Origin: Collinsella sp.
GTDB taxonomy: Bacteria > Actinomycetota > Coriobacteriia > Coriobacteriales > Coriobacteriaceae
Direction: 5' to 3'
Assembly (NCBI GenBank): GCA_019414345.1
Contig: DXMF01000030.1
Span: 1 to 19,658 of the forward strand
DNA length: 19,658 bases
Below the pieces are notes generated by a model. That model saw only the letters and a list, made by a program, of their open reading frames with translations, had not been told where the DNA came from and did no database searches. Shown here piece after piece: positions 6,974 through 13,601 of this stretch. A program made the translations under genes and the position numbers. Each line of letters starts with the position of its first letter. Position 1 is the first letter of the stretch.

Positions 6974-8575
6974 CTACGACGCCAGCGTGGCAATGACGGC
7001 TTCGTCGCCGGCGTATATGAGGGTGTTGCCGTCGGGGATGATCGTTTGGCCGTCGCGTTTGAGCATCACCACAATAAACGGGTGCTTGCCCTGCGGCACA
7101 TCGCGCAGGCGCAGTCCTGCCAGGCGACCGTGGGGTGTCACGGTGACCTCACGCAGCGTAACCTCGGCACGCTCTTCAAACGTCGGGGCAGCCATCACCA
7201 ACAGGTCGCCCTCCTCAATCACGGTATCGCCATTGGGCAGCACCGGGTGCGCGCCATCGCGCAGCACCAGGACCACGAGCATGTCCGTTGCACTGCCAAT
7301 ATCGGCAAGCGAGCGCCCGGCAAACGGATGTCCAGCTCCCACCTTGAGCTTTACAAACGACATGCCGTCTTCGTCGCGGTAATCGTTAAACGTGCGGCGC
7401 ACGTCGCCTTCTGCATCGATCATATCGAGCTTCTTCGCCACTGCTGGCAGCAGCGAGCCCTGCACCACAATGCTCGACACGGCAATCACAAAGACCAGGT
7501 CAAACAGGTCGTGCCCACCGGGAACACCGGCCACCACGGCAAAGAGGCTAAAGACGACCGAAGCCGCGCCACGCAGGCCCGCCCAGCTTACGAGCGCGAT
7601 TTGGCGAGGGTTCGTCTTAAAGGGCGCCAACAGCAGACCGACGGCGATGGGGCGGCTCACGAAGAGCATAAACGCCATGAGCGCCAGGCCCGGCAGCAGC
7701 ATCTGCGGCAGGCGTGCGGGCGTTACGAGCAGGCCGAGCAAGAAGAAGATCGTCATCTCGGCCATCTCGGTGAGGGTGTCAAAGAAGTGCGCCATCTCGA
7801 CTTTGCCGGTGATGTCGCTGGCACCCAGCACAATGCCTGCCAGGTATACAGCCAAAAAGCCGTTGCCGCCCAGATAGCTTGGTAGTGCGTAGGCGACGAT
7901 CGCCACGGCGAACAAAAAGATGGTCTGCGCGCCCTCGGCCGTTGCATGTGCGCGTTCAATCAGGCGGCCCGCCGCCCAGCCGATGGCAAGACCCAGGCCC
8001 GCGCCCAGGATAATCTGCTTGGCCAGCAGTGCGGGAATGTTGATGTCGCCGCCGGCCGCGAGTGTGGCGAGCACGGCGGTGAGCATGTAGGCGACGGGGT
8101 CGTTGGAGCCCGATTCGACCTCGAGCAGCGAATCGGTGCCGCTCCTCAGCGAAAGGCTGTGCTCGCGCAGAACGCTAAAGACGCTCGCCGCATCGGTAGA
8201 CGCCACGACCGATCCCAGCAGCAGGCCGCCGATCCAGTTGAAGCCCAGCACAAAGTGGGCGAATACGCCGGTGATGCCGGCAGTGATGACGACGCCGAGC
8301 GTGCTCAGTAGCATTGCAGGTATGGCGACAGGTTTGGCACGGTCGATGTTGGTGTTAAAGCCGCCGTAGAACATGATGAACAGCAGCGCCGTGCTGCAGA
8401 CGGTTTCGGTGAGTGCGTAGTCGCTAAAGTCGATATGCGTCGGGCCGTTGACGCCCAACAGCATGCCCAGCGTGATAAAGATGAGCAGGGTGGGGAAGGG
8501 GAGCTTTTTGCCGACGGGTTTGATGGTCAGGCACAAAATGATGACGAGGCCGATAAAAAGAAGGATCTGGTTCAT
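6974..8575 (-). CDS. Potassium/proton antiporter, NhaP2-type with two RCK_C domains
   Basis: A 533-residue membrane protein of the CPA1 cation/proton antiporter family. About 12-13 hydrophobic segments span residues 1 to about 382; they include the ion-site motif ESGSNDPVA (154-162) and SWAGLRGAAS (330-339), both typical of NhaP-type exchangers. The cytosolic tail holds two tandem RCK_C (TrkA-C) modules, about 405-468 and 470-533, each with the expected VLxxG and GDxxxxxxP-like turns; such modules bind small ligands and gate K+ exchange. The ATG at 8575 has AGGAG about 12 nt upstream, slightly far. K+ efflux with pH and osmotic control is the likely role, but Na+/H+ exchange cannot be excluded. 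It is divergent from the metallophosphoesterase gene. Confidence 0.85.
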   Translation of the reverse strand: MNQILLFIGLVIILCLTIKPVGKKLPFPTLLIFITLGMLLGVNGPTHIDFSDYALTETVCSTALLFIMFYGGFNTNIDRAKPVAIPAMLLSTLGVVITAGITGVFAHFVLGFNWIGGLLLGSVVASTDAASVFSVLREHSLSLRSGTDSLLEVESGSNDPVAYMLTAVLATLAAGGDINIPALLAKQIILGAGLGLAIGWAAGRLIERAHATAEGAQTIFLFAVAIVAYALPSYLGGNGFLAVYLAGIVLGASDITGKVEMAHFFDTLTEMAEMTIFFLLGLLVTPARLPQMLLPGLALMAFMLFVSRPIAVGLLLAPFKTNPRQIALVSWAGLRGAASVVFSLFAVVAGVPGGHDLFDLVFVIAVSSIVVQGSLLPAVAKKLDMIDAEGDVRRTFNDYRDEDGMSFVKLKVGAGHPFAGRSLADIGSATDMLVVLVLRDGAHPVLPNGDTVIEEGDLLVMAAPTFEERAEVTLREVTVTPHGRLAGLRLRDVPQGKHPFIVVMLKRDGQTIIPDGNTLIYAGDEAVIATLAS

Positions 8576-8716
8576 GGGTAGTGTCCGCTCCTGGGTGGTT
8601 GGCGTGGCACGGTCAGTTGTCTGCGGTTATTTGTACCCAAAGATGGTGGGTTTATGGGGTTGGATTGCGGGCGTGCGCGATATCGTCATAGACGGCTTCC
8701 GTCTTTGCCTCTGCTC

Positions 8717-8753
8717 GGAAACCCTTTCCAGCTTTATTGCAACGGAGTACAAT
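8717..8753 (+). promoter_or_regulatory. Promoter of the metallophosphoesterase gene with an overlapping palindrome
   Basis: TTTCCA (8725-8730) and TACAAT (8748-8753) are 17 bp apart and fit a sigma-70 type promoter. GGAAA (8717-8721) and TTTCC (8725-8729) around CCC form a palindrome over the -35 box, a plausible repressor site. Another perfect repeat, AGACGG / CCGTCT, lies at 8690-8704. In the leader, TTGCGGC (8786-8792) pairs with GCCGCAA (8804-8810) just before the ribosome binding site. Confidence 0.55.
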
Positions 8754-8828
8754 GGGTAACGTTTAAGTTCAACTTGAAGTTTTAGTTGCGGCGCCGGGCT
8801 TCGGCCGCAATGCAAGGAGAGGCGTACC

Positions 8829-9668
8829 ATGGCGATCTATGTGACATCTGATGCTCACGGGCACGTGCGTGCGCTTGACGAGGCCCTGTCTAAGATCTCG
8901 TTGACGTCCGACGACACACTGTACGTGCTGGGCGACATGATCGATCGCGGGCCCGATCCGGTCGGCGTTATTAAGCTCGTGCGCTCGCTGCCCAACGCCC
9001 GCGTGCTCAAGGGTAATCACGAGCAGATCATGCTCGATGCCATCATTGGCCAGGATCCGCTCGATGCCGAGACCTGGGATATCAACGGTGGCTGGACGAC
9101 GCGCGAGCAACTCAACGACATGGAATTTGAGGCATACGAGGAGCTCGTGCGATGGATGGCCGCGCTGCCGCTCTACGCGGTGGTCGAGACTGCCGAGCGG
9201 CCGTACCTGCTGGTGCACGCCGGCATTCAGACCGAGGCGGCGCGTGCGTTTTTGCTTGAGCATGGTGTCGATTGCGGCGACGGCGTCGGAGCGGTGGGTG
9301 CCGATCGCGAGCTGCTGCAGCAGATGCTCGCGGTGCAGTCGTCCGATGACCTGCTATGGATTCGTCACGGCTATTGGGATGTGCCGACCGGGCTGCTTTC
9401 TGCCGAGGGCAAGGGCCCGGTCGTGGTGAGCGGCCACACGCCCACGGTATCGCTTGGGCGCTATTGCGAGGTCGGTGGTCTGGCGGGGGTCGATGAGGAA
9501 TCGGGACGCGGGCAGATCGTGCGCTTGGGCGGCGAGGACACTGCCGGTGTGCCCGATCGTATCGATATCGACTGCGCCGCCGCCACCGGCTCCGAGTTCG
9601 GTCGCGTGGGCATCCTGCGGCTCGATGATGGGGCGGAGTTCTACGCGAACATCAACCCGGGCGAATAA
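8829..9668 (+). CDS. Metallophosphoesterase, ApaH/PrpA-like
   Basis: A 279-residue calcineurin-type phosphoesterase with a two-metal centre. The ligands are in order: D8 and H10 in SDAHGH, GDMIDRG (35-41), GNHEQ (62-66), H130 in LLVHAG and H203 in SGHTPT. This arrangement is shared by bacterial Ser/Thr protein phosphatases (PrpA/PrpB) and diadenosine tetraphosphatase (ApaH). The opening DAHGH replaces the commoner DxHG. About 60 C-terminal residues after the fold form an acidic, beta-rich tail. The ATG at 8829 has AAGGAG 9 nt upstream. The gene is monocistronic, with its own promoter, and is divergent from the antiporter. Whether it acts on proteins or nucleotides cannot be told from sequence. 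Confidence 0.85.
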   Translation: MAIYVTSDAHGHVRALDEALSKISLTSDDTLYVLGDMIDRGPDPVGVIKLVRSLPNARVLKGNHEQIMLDAIIGQDPLDAETWDINGGWTTREQLNDMEFEAYEELVRWMAALPLYAVVETAERPYLLVHAGIQTEAARAFLLEHGVDCGDGVGAVGADRELLQQMLAVQSSDDLLWIRHGYWDVPTGLLSAEGKGPVVVSGHTPTVSLGRYCEVGGLAGVDEESGRGQIVRLGGEDTAGVPDRIDIDCAAATGSEFGRVGILRLDDGAEFYANINPGE

Positions 9669-9685
9669 TCGGTGCAAGTGGTAGC

Positions 9686-9779
9686 TAATTTGGGACGGGG
9701 CTTTTTTGGCTACTTTTGCCCTTCTGCCCGCTAATTGATTTCTCTGGGACGGGGATTAAATAATCATTTGGGTGCCCGC
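9686..9779. repeat. Two diverged tandem repeat units with a TGGGACGGGG core
   Basis: Unit 1 (9686-9731) and unit 2 (9732-9779) both start with TAATT, contain TGGGACGGGG (9691-9700 and 9745-9754) and end with TGCCCGC (9725-9731 and 9773-9779). The word GCTAATT precedes or opens each unit and occurs again at 9981-9987, at the flippase stop codon. There is no coding potential. Together with 9783-9905 it fills most of the 317-bp gap between two convergent genes. Confidence 0.6.
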
Positions 9780-9782
9780 TGG

Positions 9783-9905
9783 CTAAGTGAGTAGACTTTT
9801 TTGGAAATGCCGAGCACCCAACATATTTGCCTCAATAAAACCGCAGGTCACAGACTTGTGCTCTGTCGGTGTGGTCGGGGATTCGGTAAAAATCTACTCA
9901 CTTAG
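9783..9905. mobile_element. 123-bp element with perfect 13-bp terminal inverted repeats (MITE-like or structured RNA)
   Basis: CTAAGTGAGTAGA (9783-9795) is exactly inverted at 9893-9905. The match continues inward as T-runs against A-runs with one mismatch. Inside, CCGA and CACC on the left can pair with GGTG and TCGG on the right, so the whole unit can fold into one long hairpin. There is no ORF. The form fits a miniature inverted-repeat element, but no target-site duplication is obvious, and a conserved RNA or bidirectional terminator is also possible. Confidence 0.5.
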
Positions 9906-9985
9906 TTTTACGTGATGCATATTGTCTTCAACGAGACCCCAGCCGGGGCGATTCCATCGCAAATTTCGGTGACCGGGGCAGCTAA

Positions 9986-11566
9986 TTAGGCGCCGTATGG
10001 GTTGCGGTCGCGTTCGATGCGTTGGCGGATGTGGGCGTACTCGATAATCAACAGTACCAGCAGTAGGGCCATGATGGCTAGGTAACTCACGACGGCGCCC
10101 ATCAGGCCGAGCAGGTTGATCAGAATCACCGGCAAAACCACGCTCACGGCAAAACAAATCAGGTAGACCTTGGTGACGTCACCGGCATGGCGCAGCACCG
10201 TGATAATGGCGTAGATAAAGTCGATGGCCGCGGTGACGCCGCCGGCGACGACCATCAGCAGCGCCAGCGTACGGTAGCGCTCAAAGCTGAGACCGTACAT
10301 AAAGCTCATGAGGGGAATACCGGGACCTGTCATAAATGCGGCGCACACGCCGGTGATGACCACGATCAGCGCCATAACGGCAACAATAATCAGGTCAAAG
10401 CGACGACGCTTGCGAGGATTAGCCCAAATGCTCGACAAGCGCAGGAGCTGCGGTTTATAGACAAATCCAATGCTCAACAGAATAGCCTGCGCAGGAAAGA
10501 ACAGGGCATTAAAGTACAGCTGATATTTGTATGCCAGCGTGCCTTCCATCACAAACTTGGGCATGCTCTCGATAAGATTGAACAGGAATAGCGCGCCAAA
10601 GAGCGGGGCGCAATGGACAAACAGGTGGCCGACCTCGCGCAGACTCACGCGGCGCGATTTTTCGGTCTCGAGCAGGGCGAGCGGCGCGGTGACCAGCACG
10701 AGCGAGGCGATCGCGGCGATGCCCATGGCCATGGCCGCGATGGGCATGCTGCGCGTGAGGAACAGCGCCACGCTGAAGACCGCGATGACGCCGACGGAGC
10801 GTAGCGTTTGGCTCATGCCGGCCAGGTAGAGCTTGTCGGCCTGCTGCAGGCGGCCTTCGTACACGTCGGCGATGCCGTCGATGACCTTATACAGGTAGAC
10901 GCCCAGGCCGATCATCGCCATCTGCGTGTCATAGCCGCGGGCGCTGCTGTACATGAGGCCGCAGCCTAGGGCGAGCGCTCCGCAAAGCCAGCGGTTGAGC
11001 TGGTAGGAGGCAAAGGACGTCTTTTCGTCGATGTCCGAGACCTGGAAATTGCGCACGCCGTAGTTGCACGCGATCATGATGAGCGTGCCGGTGACAAAGG
11101 CGATGGAGAACTTGCCGGCTTCTTCGGCGCCCACGAGCTGCGTAGACACGATGGTGAGCAGCGGAAACGCCAAGCCCCACACGGCGGTGCCGAGGGTGTT
11201 CCAAAGATAGTCGCGACTGGTGGCGTGCTCCTCGTATTCCGCTTCCTGCATGGAGAAGCCGCCGCCGTAGACGGCGCCGAGCAGACGGTTCCACCAAGCG
11301 TTGACCATGCGGCGGACGGGGCCGGGCTTGCGATCGCGTTCGCGCCGGCGACGTGTGGCTTGGCTGCTATCGGGCCCGCCGGCGTTGCGCTGACTCAGCT
11401 CTTGGATGCGTGCGAGTTCCTCGGCAGTGTGCGAGGCAGGGAAGAGGCCGTTCTCGATGCGGCCGCCCTGGGCCTTCGCGGCGCCGTCTCTCGATGCAGC
11501 GGGGTTGGAGGTGCCGTTGCGGCGGGCGATGGCGCGGCGAATGCTATCGAGGGGCGTGATGCTCAA
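9986..11566 (-). CDS. Polysaccharide flippase-like membrane protein with long N-terminal extension
   Basis: A 526-residue protein. From about residue 122 to 510 it has 12 or more hydrophobic segments with the layout of the MOP/MATE superfamily polysaccharide exporters (Wzx/RfbX type), which flip lipid-linked sugars across the membrane. Segments such as YLWNTLGTAVWGLAFPLLTIV open the first membrane helices. The first 120 residues are hydrophilic, rich in Arg, Gln and Ala, probably cytosolic and disordered, and unusual for the family. The start is TTG at 11566, supported by AAAGGA 7 nt upstream; a start near residue 87 (ATG) would drop most of the extension but has no such site. No glycosyltransferase or polymerase gene adjoins it, so it is an orphan. 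A TATACT -10 box lies at 11600-11595. Confidence 0.75.
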   Translation of the reverse strand: MSITPLDSIRRAIARRNGTSNPAASRDGAAKAQGGRIENGLFPASHTAEELARIQELSQRNAGGPDSSQATRRRRERDRKPGPVRRMVNAWWNRLLGAVYGGGFSMQEAEYEEHATSRDYLWNTLGTAVWGLAFPLLTIVSTQLVGAEEAGKFSIAFVTGTLIMIACNYGVRNFQVSDIDEKTSFASYQLNRWLCGALALGCGLMYSSARGYDTQMAMIGLGVYLYKVIDGIADVYEGRLQQADKLYLAGMSQTLRSVGVIAVFSVALFLTRSMPIAAMAMGIAAIASLVLVTAPLALLETEKSRRVSLREVGHLFVHCAPLFGALFLFNLIESMPKFVMEGTLAYKYQLYFNALFFPAQAILLSIGFVYKPQLLRLSSIWANPRKRRRFDLIIVAVMALIVVITGVCAAFMTGPGIPLMSFMYGLSFERYRTLALLMVVAGGVTAAIDFIYAIITVLRHAGDVTKVYLICFAVSVVLPVILINLLGLMGAVVSYLAIMALLLVLLIIEYAHIRQRIERDRNPYGA

Positions 11567-11594
11567 AGCGGAGTCCTTTCTATTGCTGCGCTTT

Positions 11595-11642
11595 AGTATA
11601 GACGCGACGGTGTTCGCTCGTGTTTTTGAACGGATTGTTCAA
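11595..11642. promoter_or_regulatory. Divergent control region with a perfect palindrome
   Basis: TTGAAC (11626-11631) and GTTCAA (11637-11642) flank GGATT, a dyad typical of dimeric regulator sites. On minus, TATACT (11600 to 11595) is a good -10 for the flippase, with the dyad about 40-55 bp before its expected transcript start. On plus, a weaker TATCCT (11684-11689) would put the dyad centre near -62 for the lactate permease. One regulator could serve both genes. Confidence 0.45.
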
Positions 11643-11746
11643 TAATTTCGGCGGGCGGCTGTAATTTGTCGGTAAACGTGCGGTATCCTGTTGAAGTTTT
11701 GTGACACCCTCGATGCCGCCCACGCGGTACCAAGGAGCTTCTACCT

Positions 11747-13318
11747 ATGGACGTCGCCGCATTCTTACTGGCTCTTGTGCCGATTATTTGGCTGGTCGTG
11801 ATGCTGCTGTGCTTTAAATGGCCAGCTTGGAAGGCCGCTATCGGATCGTTTGTCCTTTCGTGCTTGCTTGCCTTCGCATGGTGGCACCTGCCGGCAGCGC
11901 AGATCGCGACCGCCTCGCTCGAAGGTTTTTTGATGGCTCTGTGGCCCATCGTCCTGGTGATCATCGCCGCGGTGTTCACGTATAACCTGTGCGTTCGTAC
12001 GGGCGCCATGGAGGTGATCGGCAGCATGATCACCTCCATCAGCAGCGACCGCCGTCTGCTGGCGCTGCTCGTGGCTTGGTGCTTCGGTGGCTTTATGGAG
12101 GGCATGGCCGGCTTCGGTACCGCTGTCGCCATTCCCGCCGGCATGCTCGCGGGCCTGGGCTTTGAGGCCGTGCCTGCCGTGCTCATCTGCCTGCTGGCCA
12201 ACGGCGTGCCCACGCCCTACGGCTCCATCGGCATCCCCACGGTGTCCGTTGCCGACCTGGTGGGTCTGGATTCCCTGCACCTGGCGACCGTCCAGCTGGT
12301 GCAGCTCGCACCGTTCTTTGTGGTGATGCCGCTATTTATTGTGCTGGTTGCGGGCCGTGTTGCCGATGACCAGGGCAATGCCGCGAGTGTGGGCGAGCGC
12401 CTGCACGGTGTTGCCGGCGTGGCGTTGCTCTCCGGCGTGTCGTTTGTCGGCGCGGCTCTGGTCGTTGCCATGTTTGTGGGTCCCGAGCTGGCCGTGGTCG
12501 TAGGCTCCATCGTGTCGCTTGCGCTGACCGCCGCGCTTGCCATGCGTGCCGAGAAGTCCGGCCACCTGGATGCGCGCTTCCACATGAATATCGAGGCGGG
12601 GGAGAAGCTCACCGTTAAGTCGGCGCTTTCGGCCTGGTCGTGCTTCATCCTGATCTTTGTGTTGCTGCTGGGCACGTCTAACCTGGTGCCCGCTGTACAT
12701 GCCGCGCTCGCGCCGTTTGCGAGCCACGTGCAGGTGTATTGCGGTGAGAATCCCAGTACGCTTACGTTTTCGTGGATTAACACGCCGGGCGTCTGGATTT
12801 TCCTGGCGGCGTTTGTCGGCGGTGCCATTCAGGGTGCTTCGCCGCGAATGATGGGCGAGGTGCTGGCCGCGACTGTGAAGCAGATGACGCCGACGGTGAT
12901 CACGATGCTTTCGGTACTGGGCTGCGCCAAGGTGATGGGCTATGCCGGCATGATTTCGTCGATCAGTGCGTTTTGCATTGCGGTCGCCGGCGGCCTGTAC
13001 CCGATTCTGGCTCCGTGGATCGGTGCGGTCGGTGCGTTCGTGACCGGTTCGGGCACATCTTCGGGCATGCTGTTTGGCCCCATTCAGAGCCAGGCTGCCA
13101 CTGCGCTGGGTGTGAGCGACTACTGGATGGTCGCGTTGAACGCCCTGGGCGTCGCCGCCGGTAAGATGATCTCGCCGCAGACACTCGCCATTGGTCTTGC
13201 CGCCGTGCACGTGCGCGGTAAGGATGCCGAGCTCCTAGGCGCGGTGCTGCCCTACGCTGCCGGCATGCTGGTCCTGATGAGCGCCATAGCCATGCTTGGC
13301 CAAGGCCTGCCGCTGTAG
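11747..13318 (+). CDS. lctP: L-lactate permease, LctP family
   Basis: A 523-residue membrane protein that moves lactate, and often glycolate, with protons. The family's glycine-rich signature CFGGFMEGMAGFGTAVAIPAG lies at 112-132, followed by ANGVPTPYGSIGIPT. A late GSGTSSGMLFGPIQ and SPQTLAIG are also typical. Some 12-14 hydrophobic segments cover the whole length, matching LctP/LldP proteins of about 530-550 residues. The ATG at 11747 is preceded by AAGGAG 10 nt upstream. No lactate dehydrogenase or lutABC gene adjoins it, so uptake versus export cannot be decided. It is divergent from the flippase and shares the palindrome at 11626-11642. A repeat cluster begins at the stop codon itself. 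Confidence 0.9.
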   Translation: MDVAAFLLALVPIIWLVVMLLCFKWPAWKAAIGSFVLSCLLAFAWWHLPAAQIATASLEGFLMALWPIVLVIIAAVFTYNLCVRTGAMEVIGSMITSISSDRRLLALLVAWCFGGFMEGMAGFGTAVAIPAGMLAGLGFEAVPAVLICLLANGVPTPYGSIGIPTVSVADLVGLDSLHLATVQLVQLAPFFVVMPLFIVLVAGRVADDQGNAASVGERLHGVAGVALLSGVSFVGAALVVAMFVGPELAVVVGSIVSLALTAALAMRAEKSGHLDARFHMNIEAGEKLTVKSALSAWSCFILIFVLLLGTSNLVPAVHAALAPFASHVQVYCGENPSTLTFSWINTPGVWIFLAAFVGGAIQGASPRMMGEVLAATVKQMTPTVITMLSVLGCAKVMGYAGMISSISAFCIAVAGGLYPILAPWIGAVGAFVTGSGTSSGMLFGPIQSQAATALGVSDYWMVALNALGVAAGKMISPQTLAIGLAAVHVRGKDAELLGAVLPYAAGMLVLMSAIAMLGQGLPL

Positions 13319-13399
13319 TCGGCACTTAGGGACGTTCCTTATGTGCCGGCACTTTGGGAACGTCCCTAATGCCGGCATCCGGGGACATTCCTTGAATGT
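13318..13399. repeat. Three diverged tandem repeats with a GGCA...GGGACGTTCC theme
   Basis: Units at 13318-13344, 13345-13370 and 13371-13399 begin GTCGGCACTT, GCCGGCACTT and GCCGGCATCC and each carries a GGGA(A)CGT or GGGGACAT core. Units 2 and 3 also form a hairpin, GCCGGCA (13345-13351) with TGCCGGC (13370-13376), which with an inner GGGA/TCCC pair may serve as the lctP terminator. The first unit overlaps the last base of the lctP stop. Confidence 0.65.
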
Positions 13400-13462
13400 T
13401 GCCTGTTCAAGATCAAGAGTGTCCCCAATGACTAGTCGTTTAAAAGCGTCCCCAATGACTAG
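13381..13462. repeat. Nested hairpin and duplicated GTCCCCAATGACTAG
   Basis: GGGGACATTC (13381-13390) pairs with GAGTGTCCCC (13417-13426), with one G-U pair, and encloses CTTGAA (13391-13396) with TTCAAG (13406-13411). GTCCCCAATGACTAG then occurs exactly twice, at 13421-13435 and 13448-13462, with a 27-bp period. Two units with a 12-bp gap do not make a CRISPR array. Confidence 0.65.
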
Positions 13463-13511
13463 GCCGCTTGCCTGCGATTTTTGACCGTTGGGCGGGCTTG
13501 CCGCCCTTGCC

Positions 13512-13560
13512 GCAAAAACGTTTTTGCATATCGGGTACAACAGGCTTTACGTGAGTAAAG
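13512..13560 (+). promoter_or_regulatory. Two perfect palindromes in the pckA control region
   Basis: GCAAAAACGTTTTTGC (13512-13527) is a perfect 16-bp palindrome. CTTTAC (13545-13550) and GTAAAG (13555-13560) are a perfect repeat around GTGA. A possible -10, TACAAC (13536-13541), lies between them; I see no clear -35. The arrangement suits operators at and just after the promoter. Confidence 0.5.
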
Positions 13561-13601
13561 TGCGCGTCGCGTCAACGTGTCGCGTTTTTAAAGGAGGCCC
13601 C

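Noticed and set aside
13421..13462. Possible CRISPR from the repeated GTCCCCAATGACTAG
   Set aside because: There are only two 15-bp units with a 12-bp gap, and no cas genes. It belongs to the local repeat cluster.
13488..13601. N-terminal extension of pckA to 13488
   Set aside because: The stretch contains two perfect palindromes and promoter-like sequence, and AAGGAGG directly precedes ATG 13602.
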